This document shows, one piece after another, positions 14,495 to 23,050 of a DNA stretch of 47,695 nt. The DNA is from a virus. Positions within the stretch are counted from its first letter, which is position 1, and the number at the start of each line of letters is the position of its first letter. The stretch is from positions 1 to 47,695 of the IMG/VR virus record IMGVR_UViG_3300017714_003053; one strand, given 5' to 3'. The translations under genes and the position numbers were made by a program. The notes below the pieces were generated by a model that searched no databases, was not told the origin of the DNA, and worked only from the letters and a program-made list of their open reading frames with translations.

Positions 14495-15155
14495 TCCTTG
14501 GTATATTCTTGGCGTTGAACCTAACGCATCGTTAACTGCGATAAAAAAAGCATATAAAAGATTAGCAATTAGAATGCATCCAGATAAAGGCGGCTCTGTA
14601 GCTGATTGGTTACACGTAAGCCAAGCATATGAGAAAATTATCAAAGGTGATCTTGTTCCTGTTGTTAAAGGTAAAGATGTAAAGTATGTTGATATATACT
14701 TAACTATAGCACAACAGATAAAAGGTTTTCAAGGCTTTGTAGTAATAGATGAAGCAAAAGAATTATATTTAAAAGTAAAAATACCAGCAGGTGCGTTAAG
14801 AAATGACAAATTTAAGGTGATGCACAACACCAAAAAATATATTATAAATATTAAAGAAAAAGCAGATAAAGTCTTTACAAGACAGGGAAATAATGTTATA
14901 GTATACAAGAAATTAGATATAGTAGACATAATGAAACAAAAACCATTTGTCATTATATCTCCTTTAGGTGAATATATCGAAGTTCAAATTCCACCAAAAA
15001 CAGATTCTGGAAGTATAATTGTTGTCAAAGAACAAGGACTATATAACAGACGAACAAAGAAAAGAGGAAACTTGAGAATTAATGTAAAGGTAAATATTCC
15101 TACAGTGAACAAAGATAATGTTAATGAAATTATTAAAAGATTAAAAGATGACTGA
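14478..15155 (+). CDS. DnaJ-like J-domain co-chaperone
   Basis: 225 aa. The J-domain covers residues 5-60 with HPD at 34-36, needed to switch on Hsp70 ATPase. The Gly/Phe and zinc-finger regions of full DnaJ are missing. The rest (about 70-225) looks like the beta-sandwich substrate-binding C-terminal domains (LYLKVKIPAGA, GEYIEVQIPPKTDSGSIIVVKEQGL), close to the CbpA/class B plan. It would feed phage proteins to host DnaK. It overlaps the ClpA gene by eight bases, so a chaperone and an unfoldase are translated together. Confidence 0.85.
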   Translation: MKKLNNPWYILGVEPNASLTAIKKAYKRLAIRMHPDKGGSVADWLHVSQAYEKIIKGDLVPVVKGKDVKYVDIYLTIAQQIKGFQGFVVIDEAKELYLKVKIPAGALRNDKFKVMHNTKKYIINIKEKADKVFTRQGNNVIVYKKLDIVDIMKQKPFVIISPLGEYIEVQIPPKTDSGSIIVVKEQGLYNRRTKKRGNLRINVKVNIPTVNKDNVNEIIKRLKDD

Positions 15156-17409
15156 TATAGAAAGAATTGTTATAACTGCTATTAACCTAGCAAAGAAATT
15201 TAGACACGAGTACGTTACTATTGAACATTTAGCGGCTGTAATACTTGATGACCCAGAAGTACAGGCTATGTGCTACGAAGTTCAAGCAGATCACGAACAG
15301 TTACAAATTTCATTAGTAAACTATTTAGAACACGAATGTAAAGAATTAATTAAAAGTAAAAAAGAAGAACCTAATCCATTTAAGACTCAAATGTTAGAAA
15401 GAGTTTTTAACAGAGCATTAACTCAAGCATTGTTCCAAGGTAAAAAAGCAATAAACCAGTTAGATCTAGTATTAAGTATACTAGGTGAAGAACATAGTGT
15501 TGCCGCAACATATGCAGACCAATGTGGACTTAATAAAAATAAAGTTATGGCTTGGATGCAAGATACAGCTCAAGCACAAATTGATACAATATTTACAGCC
15601 ATGCCTCCAGGAATGGATCCTTATGGACAACAAGGACCACAAACTCCACTTGCAGTATTAGGTCAATTTTGTAATAACTTAAATGAAGCAAGTCAAGACT
15701 TTGATGATGTAATTGGACGTAGAGAAGTTTTAAGAGACTTGGTTCAAACTGTAGCACGTAAGAAAAAATCAAATGCAATATTAACAGGTGGTAGTGGAGT
15801 AGGTAAAACAGCTATTGTTCAAGGATTAGCAAAATTAATCGTAGAAGGTAAAGTTCCAGAAGTTATAAAAGGTAAAACAGTATGGGAACTGGATATGACG
15901 AAACTAGTAGCTGGTACAAAATACAGAGGTGACTTTGAAGAACGTATGAAGCAACTAGGTGAAGCATTACAAAAGCAACCAGACATTATTTTATTCATAG
16001 ATGAAATACATCAAATTATTGGAGCAGGTAGTACCAACGCATCAATGGATGCAGGTAATATGTTAAAGCCAGCATTAGCAAGTGGTAAACTAAAAGTTAT
16101 TGGTGCTACAACTGATGAAGAATATAGAAGAGTATTTGAAAAAGAAACAGCACTAGCACGTAGATTTACAAAAGTATCTGTAGACGAACCTAGTGTAAAA
16201 GATGCTAAAGAAGTATTAACAAATACTATAGTTTCTTATGAAGCATATCATGATGTAGAAATTACAGATGAGGCTTGTGAACTAGCAGTTGATTTAAGCC
16301 ATCAGTATATGTTTAATAAAAAATTACCAGATAAAGCATTTGACATTGTTGATAGAGCCTGTGCATATAATAAAATATTACCAGTAAAAGATCGAGTAAA
16401 GATTATTGGTATAGATGAAATTAGAGCAGAAGTTTCTAAACTAACTACAATACCTGAAGAACATTTAGGACTTACAAAAGATAAAGAAATTTCTAAAAAG
16501 CATAGTGAAGTAAGAGCATTTTTAGAAAAAACTGTATTTGGACAACAAGCGGCAATTGATCGTGTAGTTGATAGTATTACAGTTAGTATGGCAGGATTAA
16601 AAGATCCTGTTAAACCTATTGCAAGTTATTTGTTTAGTGGACCAACTGGTGTTGGTAAAACAGAATTAGCAAAAAGATTATCACAAGCAATGACTATGAA
16701 ACTAGTACGTTATGATATGGCAGAATATCAAGAACGTCATACAGTATCAAAACTTATTGGATCACCTCCTGGATATGTAGGGTTTGGAGACGGGAAAGCA
16801 GGTGATGGTTTACTAATTACACAACTAGAAGATAATCCAAATTGTGTATTATTATTAGACGAAGTAGAAAAAGCACACCCAGACTTAATGAGTGTATTGT
16901 TAAGTTTATTAGACGAAGGTACAATTACAAGTAGTACTGGTAAAATGGTAAATGCAAAAAATGCAATAATTATTATGACCAGTAACTTAGGTGCCAGAGA
17001 TGCGTCAATTAAAAGTATAGGTTTCAATGAAGAAACTTATAATCACAAAGCCGTAGATGAAGCAATAAACAATTACTTCTCGCCTGAATTTCGTAATAGG
17101 CTTGATGGTATAGTAAAATTTAATTCATTATCACGTGAGAACATGAATAGTATTGTTATCAAGTTTTTAAATGAATTAGAAAGTTATGTAGCTCAAAGAA
17201 ATATAGATATTTCTTGGGGTCCTGCATTACAAACTATGCTAGAAGATAAAGGGTATGATCCTCAAATGGGAGCAAGACCTTTAGCAAGACTAATTAACGA
17301 AAAAGTAAAACTTCCATTAGCTAAATACTTACTAGATATAGATAGTAAGAAAAAGCTCAACTTAAAAGTTGAATGGAAAAAGGACGAGTTAGTGATTAAT
17401 GGAAAATAA
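15148..17409 (+). CDS. clpA: ClpA-type AAA+ unfoldase
   Basis: 753 aa, the length of ClpA and without the ClpB middle coiled coil. The N-domain (1-145) has IEHLAAVIL; AAA-1 has Walker A GGSGVGKT (214-221) and Walker B LFIDEIH; AAA-2 has Walker A GPTGVGKT (498-505) and LLLDEVEKA. IGF at 624-626 lies where ClpA/ClpX carry the loop that docks on ClpP. The phage has no ClpP in this window, so it should use the host peptidase. ClpA degrades ssrA-tagged proteins, and this phage also encodes a tmRNA. It overlaps the J-domain gene and the next gene. Confidence 0.93.
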   Translation: MTDIERIVITAINLAKKFRHEYVTIEHLAAVILDDPEVQAMCYEVQADHEQLQISLVNYLEHECKELIKSKKEEPNPFKTQMLERVFNRALTQALFQGKKAINQLDLVLSILGEEHSVAATYADQCGLNKNKVMAWMQDTAQAQIDTIFTAMPPGMDPYGQQGPQTPLAVLGQFCNNLNEASQDFDDVIGRREVLRDLVQTVARKKKSNAILTGGSGVGKTAIVQGLAKLIVEGKVPEVIKGKTVWELDMTKLVAGTKYRGDFEERMKQLGEALQKQPDIILFIDEIHQIIGAGSTNASMDAGNMLKPALASGKLKVIGATTDEEYRRVFEKETALARRFTKVSVDEPSVKDAKEVLTNTIVSYEAYHDVEITDEACELAVDLSHQYMFNKKLPDKAFDIVDRACAYNKILPVKDRVKIIGIDEIRAEVSKLTTIPEEHLGLTKDKEISKKHSEVRAFLEKTVFGQQAAIDRVVDSITVSMAGLKDPVKPIASYLFSGPTGVGKTELAKRLSQAMTMKLVRYDMAEYQERHTVSKLIGSPPGYVGFGDGKAGDGLLITQLEDNPNCVLLLDEVEKAHPDLMSVLLSLLDEGTITSSTGKMVNAKNAIIIMTSNLGARDASIKSIGFNEETYNHKAVDEAINNYFSPEFRNRLDGIVKFNSLSRENMNSIVIKFLNELESYVAQRNIDISWGPALQTMLEDKGYDPQMGARPLARLINEKVKLPLAKYLLDIDSKKKLNLKVEWKKDELVINGK

Positions 17410-18022
17410 ACCAACATTAAAATTATTTTATGGATTATATGATACTTGTATAAAGTTAGAATCTATTCCACTTGGTTACGAATTCAGTTACAATAAATTT
17501 ACAAAAGATGCTCACTTTCCAGGTTGGAGAGGAGTAAAGCATATCAATAGAAGTAAATCAACATATAATTGTCTAGTATATACTTCAAGTAAACATATTA
17601 TTAACGATATATTAAAAAATGACTTTCTAAAAAGTAAAATAATATCTATACAACAACCAATAAACAATAAGCATAAACAACTATTAAAAGAGAATGATAG
17701 AAAGATTATATTAAGAGAAGCTCTGTGGTTTGGCAAATATAAGCACAGAGTACAATGTAGTCATAATTGGGATCGTCCAATTACAAAAGAAGAAAGTCAT
17801 GAAATAGTACGTTGGATATATAGTAATTTTAAAAAAGCTGAATGTAGAATAGTTAATACTATGGGAGCTTATTTAGGTTATCATAGAAAAAGTCAGCGAT
17901 TAGCACCTATTCCTACAGTTTTTACTACTAACGAAGAGACTATAATGTTGTTTAAATTAGCATTTAGTGACCGTTTAATTATGAATATAGAGACAATCAT
18001 TCAGGTAAACGATATAGATTAG
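17399..18022 (+). CDS. Conserved phage protein, unknown
   Basis: 207 aa, basic. It begins 11 bases before the end of clpA. It has many Lys/His/Arg residues and a mid-segment WFGKYKHRVQCSHNWDRPITKEE (residues about 110-132). No known motif. Its stop codon TAG supplies the G of the next GATAAATA. It could be a nucleic-acid-binding protein by its charge, but nothing fixes that. Confidence 0.6.
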   Translation: MENKPTLKLFYGLYDTCIKLESIPLGYEFSYNKFTKDAHFPGWRGVKHINRSKSTYNCLVYTSSKHIINDILKNDFLKSKIISIQQPINNKHKQLLKENDRKIILREALWFGKYKHRVQCSHNWDRPITKEESHEIVRWIYSNFKKAECRIVNTMGAYLGYHRKSQRLAPIPTVFTTNEETIMLFKLAFSDRLIMNIETIIQVNDID

Positions 18023-18029
18023 ATAAATA
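18022..18029 (+). promoter_or_regulatory. Late-type promoter GATAAATA
   Basis: It overlaps the stop of the preceding gene and stands before a virion-protein unit. Predicted start near 18035; the leader carries ACAGGAG. Confidence 0.7.
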
Positions 18030-18052
18030 CTTGTAGATACAGGAGAACATAA

Positions 18053-18424
18053 ATGGCTAGTTCCATAATTTTATTAACAAATAAGAACGAATTATCATAC
18101 ACAAGTAACGCCGTAAAAGGTGACGGTTACTATGGCTTTAGTGATGGTTTACATACTATGAGTTTTCACGTAGTAAACTTTACTGGTAGAATACATCTAG
18201 AAGCTACTATTGTAGAAAATCCTACAGACGACGATTGGTTTCCAATTGAACTAGATCAAAATGCTCCTTACTATTCGTTCACTGCCGAAACTGCAACAAA
18301 AGGTATTAGTTTTGAAGGAAACTTTGTATATTTAAGAGTCAAAGTAGACAGAACATATCTAGGTGCAAGTTCATATGATCCTGCATTACATGGTGCCGTT
18401 GATAAAGTAGTGATATTACTATAG
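18053..18424 (+). CDS. Predicted virion structural protein
   Basis: 123 aa, nearly all beta strands. The run HLEATIVENPTDDDWFPIEL (residues 46-65) is familiar from small virion-associated proteins of marine T4-like phages. It has a late-type promoter and lies directly before the fibre-like gene, which fits a tail or head decoration role. The assignment rests on context and recall. Confidence 0.6.
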   Translation: MASSIILLTNKNELSYTSNAVKGDGYYGFSDGLHTMSFHVVNFTGRIHLEATIVENPTDDDWFPIELDQNAPYYSFTAETATKGISFEGNFVYLRVKVDRTYLGASSYDPALHGAVDKVVILL

Positions 18425-18436
18425 GAGAAATAACAC

Positions 18437-20491
18437 TTGGCTATTAAAGCATTCAGCGGAGGTATTCAAAATCAACCATTACCGGAGATTAATTTATTTA
18501 ATGTCCAAGATGGCGATATCCTTGTCTATAAAACAGCTAACAAAGCATTTGAAAATACAGTAGGTAGTTTTACTACACTTGATCAGGTTAATGCATTAAT
18601 AGCTAACATTAGCAGTGGCGGAACTTTAAATTTAAGCAATTATGCTACTACGACTGCTCTTAACACAGAAGTCACGAATTTGACGGCTTTACTTAACTCT
18701 AAGACCGATGAAGCTTATGTAGATGCAAAGATTGCCGCACTTCCAAGTCCTGTAGACTTATCAAATTATATAGATACTGCAACATTTAATGGTGCATTAT
18801 CAAACTATGATACAAGCACAGTAATTGATGGAAAAATTAATACGGCTGTAGCAAACGCCACATTCTTTGATGGCGATTATAATAATCTTTTTAACACACC
18901 TACTATTCCAAGTTTAACTGGATATGCTACACAATTATGGGTACAACAACAAATTAATGCTATACCCGGTGGCGGAGGTAGTGCAACAACACTCAGTGGA
19001 TTAACTGATGTAAATACAAATGGTGCAACATCAGGACAAGTATTAAAATATGATGGTAATTCGTGGGCACCAGCAGATGATGCAACAAGTGGAGGCGGTG
19101 GAACAGACGCAGATACATTAGATGGATTTGATAGTTCATATTATTTAGATTATAATAATTTTAACAACACTCCAACTATACCTACACCATTTAGTGGTGA
19201 CTATAATGATTTAACAAACAAGCCAACTATACCTACACCATTTAGTGGTGACTATGCAGACTTAACAAACAAGCCAACTTTATTTGATGGAGCATATGCT
19301 TCTTTAAGTGGAGCACCAACTGTTCCAACAGATTTAAGTCAATTAACAGATACAAACAATTTACTATCAGGTGCGGCTTATACAGATACTAGTGTAGATA
19401 CTCATCTTAATAAAGCATCAGCGGCATCAGGCCAAGTATTGGGTTGGGATGGTTCAGATTATGTATGGGTTAGCAATGCAGGAGGTGGCGGTGGTGCTAC
19501 TTCTTTAGGCGGACTAACAGATGTAAGTAATACTGCTCCATCAACAGGAATGATTTTAAAATGGAACGGTAGTGAATGGGCACCAGCTATAGATGCAACT
19601 ACAGGTGTTAGTGGAAGTAATTATGCAACAGAAGCATATGTAGATCAAAAATTAACAGAACGTGGACCACACTTCAGTGGTGACTATAATGATTTAACAA
19701 ACACACCAGTTTTATTCTCAGGTGACTATACTGACTTACTTAATAAACCAGCAGGAAATGCAGATTTAAGTTTACAACTTGTTGGTACTGATTTACAATT
19801 ATTAAATGTAGAACCCGACCCAGATACAATTATTAGTTCAGTAAGTTTATCTTCATTGGGTGCGGCAATAGGTTCTAGTATTGATTATGCAGACTTACAA
19901 AACTTACCTAATTTGTTTAGTGGTGATTATAATGATTTAGTTAATAGACCAAATTTATTCTCAGGTGATTACAATGATTTAGCTAATAAACCTTACATTC
20001 CAAGTATTGCAGGATTAGCATCTACTAATTATGTTGATGCGGCAGTTACTGGTGCAACTACTGGAGATAAAATATTTGAAGCTAACGTAAGTCAAGTAGC
20101 AAAAGTTTCTAATGTTGTTGCGGCATCACATGATAATTTTATTATATCAGTTACAACAACAGATGCAACAGTAACTGAAGTATTATTAATGAGTGGTAAT
20201 AGAATAGAAATTGAAGATAACAGTACAGTTATGTATGATATTCATGTTGTAGGTGCAGATAGTACAGAACATCATGGTGTAAAAATTAAAGGAATTATCG
20301 ATAGAACTAGTGGAACTACCGCATTAGTAGGATCTCCTGCTAAAGAAGTACTAGTAGAGAACGATGATGGGTGGAATGCAGACGTTATTGCAGACACCGT
20401 AAACGGTAGTTTAAAGATTACAGTTCAAGGTGAAGCAAGTAGAACCATACAATGGACTATATTTGTGGAACTAAAAACCGTAAAAAGATAG
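18437..20491 (+). CDS. Tail-fibre-like structural protein with GDYxDLxNKP repeats
   Basis: 684 aa, TTG start after TAGGAGAAATAACAC. The first 100 residues have a regular helical/coiled pattern (NYATTTALNTEVTNLTALL). The middle carries about ten copies of (F/L)xGDYxDLxNxP spaced by short loops, plus two longer similar blocks ending W(A/V)xx.. after SGQVL..DG. Such repeats are typical of trimeric phage fibre shafts. The C-terminal 120 residues are a non-repeated beta domain that may bind the receptor or other virion parts. Late-type promoter two genes upstream. Confidence 0.8.
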   Translation: MAIKAFSGGIQNQPLPEINLFNVQDGDILVYKTANKAFENTVGSFTTLDQVNALIANISSGGTLNLSNYATTTALNTEVTNLTALLNSKTDEAYVDAKIAALPSPVDLSNYIDTATFNGALSNYDTSTVIDGKINTAVANATFFDGDYNNLFNTPTIPSLTGYATQLWVQQQINAIPGGGGSATTLSGLTDVNTNGATSGQVLKYDGNSWAPADDATSGGGGTDADTLDGFDSSYYLDYNNFNNTPTIPTPFSGDYNDLTNKPTIPTPFSGDYADLTNKPTLFDGAYASLSGAPTVPTDLSQLTDTNNLLSGAAYTDTSVDTHLNKASAASGQVLGWDGSDYVWVSNAGGGGGATSLGGLTDVSNTAPSTGMILKWNGSEWAPAIDATTGVSGSNYATEAYVDQKLTERGPHFSGDYNDLTNTPVLFSGDYTDLLNKPAGNADLSLQLVGTDLQLLNVEPDPDTIISSVSLSSLGAAIGSSIDYADLQNLPNLFSGDYNDLVNRPNLFSGDYNDLANKPYIPSIAGLASTNYVDAAVTGATTGDKIFEANVSQVAKVSNVVAASHDNFIISVTTTDATVTEVLLMSGNRIEIEDNSTVMYDIHVVGADSTEHHGVKIKGIIDRTSGTTALVGSPAKEVLVENDDGWNADVIADTVNGSLKITVQGEASRTIQWTIFVELKTVKR
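18877..20000 (+). repeat. Imperfect internal repeats of the fibre-like gene
   Basis: Short direct repeats encode GDYNDL-type units. The clearest are the two copies of the stretch around ccatttagtggtgactat (19187-19206 and 19238-19255), each preceded by the same CTATACCTACA. Unit number could change by recombination and alter fibre length. Confidence 0.6.
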
Positions 20492-20498
20492 CAAAGAT

Positions 20499-20506
20499 GA
20501 TAAATA
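20499..20506 (+). promoter_or_regulatory. Late-type promoter GATAAATA
   Basis: It lies in the gap between the fibre-like gene and the gene at 20562. Predicted start near 20512, with a 50-base leader ending in TGAGGAGAAAT. Confidence 0.7.
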
Positions 20507-20561
20507 AATGTAGTAGCAAAAGCTACAGAACATTAAATATACATTTTGAGGAGAAATTAAA

Positions 20562-20867
20562 ATGGCAACAAGAAATCCAGCAAACGTAATTGAGTTCGGT
20601 AAAGTTAACTTTGGCGCACCTATTACAGTATTCGCAGTAGCATCTGCAACAGGTATTGATGCACAAGTAGCACCAGGTGAAGATCTAGAAAAATTCATCG
20701 AAGCAGTACAAGCAAAAGGTACAGTTATCGGTCTAGGAGCTGAATCAGGTGGAGCATTCAACTGTTACGTTGAAAACTCATCTTGGGACGCGGCTGACTT
20801 AGAAACAGCAGTTCAAGCATTAGGCGGAACTCTAGCTTCAGCAACAGTAGCAGACGCAGGTCTATAA
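20562..20867 (+). CDS. Small predicted virion protein
   Basis: 101 aa, rich in Ala/Gly/Val with few charges, ending VADAGL. A strong ribosome binding site (GAGGAG), its own late-type promoter and a terminator after it suggest a highly expressed single-gene unit, as expected for an abundant structural protein. The codons look more uniform (many GCA, GTA) than in neighbours. No motif gives a function. Confidence 0.6.
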   Translation: MATRNPANVIEFGKVNFGAPITVFAVASATGIDAQVAPGEDLEKFIEAVQAKGTVIGLGAESGGAFNCYVENSSWDAADLETAVQALGGTLASATVADAGL

Positions 20868-20896
20868 TATTTAAATTATAGATATTAAAACAATTC

Positions 20897-20933
20897 AAAA
20901 GCCCAGTATACTTAATTGTGTACTGGGCTTTTT
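20897..20933 (+). terminator. Rho-independent terminator
   Basis: AAAAGCCCAGTA (20897-20908) and TACTGGGCTTTTT (20921-20933) form a 12-bp stem with a T run. Confidence 0.9.
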
Positions 20934-20936
20934 CTT

Positions 20937-20944
20937 GATAAATA
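20937..20944 (+). promoter_or_regulatory. Late-type promoter GATAAATA
   Basis: It follows the terminator by three bases, restarting transcription for 20972. Predicted start near 20950; the leader carries AGGAG. Confidence 0.7.
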
Positions 20945-20971
20945 CATTTACATACAATTAGGAGTTACAAA

Positions 20972-21322
20972 ATGACGACAGATATAAACAATGATGGTAA
21001 AGTTTCAAGATGGGAAGCATTTCCTTATTGGTTTGATAAATTGCGTATTTTCCCACGTGCATTTATTAGTATGTACATTTACCTATTATACAGAGTAGTA
21101 GAATGGTTTATGGCAATACCAGAACCAAGTATGCCACAAGCTGGTTTAGTAAGTGTTGTAGTTGGTGCCGGTGCGGCATGGTTTGGATTATACGTAAATA
21201 GTACAAGCGAAAATCCAGGACAGATTGTAGTACAAACAACTGCAAGTCCTACTTCAACAAGCGGATCTTCATATTCAGGATCAGCCTCAGCTGAAGCAGA
21301 TTACGATGCGAGAAAATATTAA
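20972..21322 (+). CDS. Two-TM holin-like membrane protein with an EF-hand loop
   Basis: 116 aa. Residues 4-15 (DINNDGKVSRWE) fit the 12-residue EF-hand calcium loop at every ligand position: D1, N3, D5, G6, V8 and E12. Two hydrophobic segments follow (about 33-49 and 58-76), then a flexible Ser/Thr/Ala tail with YSGSASAEADYDARKY. The size, two TM helices and late promoter suit a holin. A calcium-sensing holin would be unusual. The alternative is a structural membrane protein. It overlaps the next ATG by one base. Confidence 0.55.
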   Translation: MTTDINNDGKVSRWEAFPYWFDKLRIFPRAFISMYIYLLYRVVEWFMAIPEPSMPQAGLVSVVVGAGAAWFGLYVNSTSENPGQIVVQTTASPTSTSGSSYSGSASAEADYDARKY

Positions 21323-21873
21323 TGTATCAACATCATATCATATTAAAAACAAAAGAACAACTGAGCCCAGAACTTGTAGCTGATTGGTTAAAAACAGTAA
21401 AAGAATTTGGGCCAGATGATATAGCATTTGCATATCAACATGGTGATCATGAAGTACATATGGAATATGGAACAAATGACGAAAGCCCATTACCACATAG
21501 TTATGTAGTTCCACTAAAACGAGACATGACAGCAGATGAAACATTTGTTGTTGTTTCTGCTTGGGAATACAAATATATGCCAGACTTCAATATAGAAATT
21601 TCTAATATGTATGATACAATGCAAGACTTTGAAATAGACATTGATGAAGATGTTAAACAAAAAGCAACACTAGATCTTAACAAGTGGCATCATAATAGAT
21701 GGCGTGACGAAATGTTAAAAGAAGGTTGGCATTATGGATTGTACTTTAGTTCAAAGAACAAAAGTCACCCTGCATTAAAAGATTGGGATTCATTACCAGA
21801 GAGTCATAGAAGAAGTCCACAGTTTGATAACAAAGAGATATTTGAATGGTTGCGTAAAAACGGCGTAGCATAA
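21322..21873 (+). CDS. RyR-domain protein
   Basis: 183 aa. The C-terminal 60 residues (about 121-178) match the RyR repeat pattern: W-x-D-E-M-L-K-E-G-W-x-Y-G, then SHPALKDWDSLPESHRRS. RyR domains were named from ryanodine receptors; bacterial and phage copies occur and may bind nucleotide-like ligands. The N-terminal part is unrecognised and contains an acidic stretch (DFEIDIDED). Its partner is probably the EF-hand membrane protein, whose stop overlaps its start. Function unknown. Confidence 0.75.
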   Translation: MYQHHIILKTKEQLSPELVADWLKTVKEFGPDDIAFAYQHGDHEVHMEYGTNDESPLPHSYVVPLKRDMTADETFVVVSAWEYKYMPDFNIEISNMYDTMQDFEIDIDEDVKQKATLDLNKWHHNRWRDEMLKEGWHYGLYFSSKNKSHPALKDWDSLPESHRRSPQFDNKEIFEWLRKNGVA

Positions 21874-21874
21874 A

Positions 21875-22783
21875 ATGATTTCTAAAAACGACTTTGTCGT
21901 TCTTACAGAAGACGGCAACCTTAAATCAACACAAACTCATTTCCTTATTAAAAATAACCTAACAGATTTTATAAGATGGGATTGTGAAGTATTTTCACAT
22001 ACAAAAAATATTAATTCACAAACTGGTAAAACAGGGTATACAGCCTGTGGTAATAAATCTACAACTTGTAATGTAGGAATATGTTCATGTCCTACTGATA
22101 TATATTTGCCTAAAGGTTTAAACGAACATTGGCTTTTTTTATTAAGAGAAAAAGTTAGAAAATTATCAAATAAAGATATACTAGAAACCTATCAATTACA
22201 TCATGGAAAAATTGTTGCCTGTGGACAACTAGGATTATTAGTCAATACAAAATTTGTAGTAGATTGGAATTTGTTAAGAAGATGTAATTTTTCTTGTACC
22301 TATTGTGCTCCAGATATACACAGTTACACCAGTAAGTTTCCATCTTGGGAACAAATACAACAAGAGTTTAATGATATAAAAATACCAACAGGTAAAGAAG
22401 TTTATTTTAACCTAAATGGTGGCGAACCAACAATACATCCTCATATATTAGACATAGTAAAAATGTGTAATAATGTAGGACACGTAGAATTATTATCAAA
22501 TGGAACTGCTTCAATTACAATGTATAATACTTTACTTGATTATGCTAAAATTAATATAAGTTTACATCATGAATTAATCAATGAGAAACATATGAAAAAA
22601 TTTGTTAAAATAGCAGAGCTAAACAAGGGTGAATTAGTGTTTAAATATTTTAATACATTTGACGAAGAAAAATACAAAGAATACTTGGATAAATTATCAA
22701 CATTTAACCATGTATCAATTATTACCAATAAACGTATTATCCAACGTGGCGAAAGAGATGAAGCTAAATCTTGGGCAACATAG
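21875..22783 (+). CDS. Radical SAM enzyme, distinct type
   Basis: 302 aa. C137-x3-C141-x2-C144 in RRCNFSCTYC is the cluster motif and NGGEPTIHP the SAM motif. Unlike the other five radical SAM proteins of the window, its N-terminal domain has a different cysteine set (C58, C65, C70, C72 in ACGN...TCNVGICSC). It lacks the C-x17-C...C-x2-C pattern. The core is short. The substrate is unknown. It starts one base after the RyR-domain gene, so the two are probably co-translated. Confidence 0.82.
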   Translation: MISKNDFVVLTEDGNLKSTQTHFLIKNNLTDFIRWDCEVFSHTKNINSQTGKTGYTACGNKSTTCNVGICSCPTDIYLPKGLNEHWLFLLREKVRKLSNKDILETYQLHHGKIVACGQLGLLVNTKFVVDWNLLRRCNFSCTYCAPDIHSYTSKFPSWEQIQQEFNDIKIPTGKEVYFNLNGGEPTIHPHILDIVKMCNNVGHVELLSNGTASITMYNTLLDYAKINISLHHELINEKHMKKFVKIAELNKGELVFKYFNTFDEEKYKEYLDKLSTFNHVSIITNKRIIQRGERDEAKSWAT

Positions 22784-22784
22784 G

Positions 22785-22813
22785 TTGACTTCCTTTACAT
22801 AATCTGTTATAAT
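22785..22813 (+). promoter_or_regulatory. Early-type promoter
   Basis: TTGACT (22785-22790), 17 bases, perfect TATAAT (22808-22813). The leader carries AAAGGAG. Confidence 0.85.
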
Positions 22814-22834
22814 AAATTCAACAAAGGAGCAATA

Positions 22835-23035
22835 ATGACTAAAACAATAATATCAATAATAGTCCTAGCATTCTTAGTAGGTTGTAGTGCAATACCAGAA
22901 AACCCTAGAGTTTCGTTTGGTAAAAAATGTTCAACAACTGTAGAAAATCAGGTTGCATATTCTTACGTATGGTTGTACAATAAAGAATCAGGACTTGAAG
23001 CAGATAAAGAAACTTGTAAAAAATTAGAAAATTAA
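22835..23035 (+). CDS. Small lipoprotein
   Basis: 66 aa. The signal MTKTIISIIVLAFLVGC has a lipobox LVGC (14-17), then a mature part of about 50 residues with two more Cys (32 and 61) that could form a disulphide. It has a strong early-type promoter of its own, so it appears early in infection in the cell envelope. Phages use such early lipoproteins for superinfection exclusion; here that is a suggestion from design only. Confidence 0.7.
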   Translation: MTKTIISIIVLAFLVGCSAIPENPRVSFGKKCSTTVENQVAYSYVWLYNKESGLEADKETCKKLEN

Positions 23036-23050
23036 TAATAGGAATAATAT

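Noticed and set aside
21875-22783. Viperin-like antiviral radical SAM enzyme
   Set aside because: The residues around the cluster (RRCNFSCTYC) and the N-terminal cysteine set differ from viperins, and no nucleotide-kinase neighbour is present.
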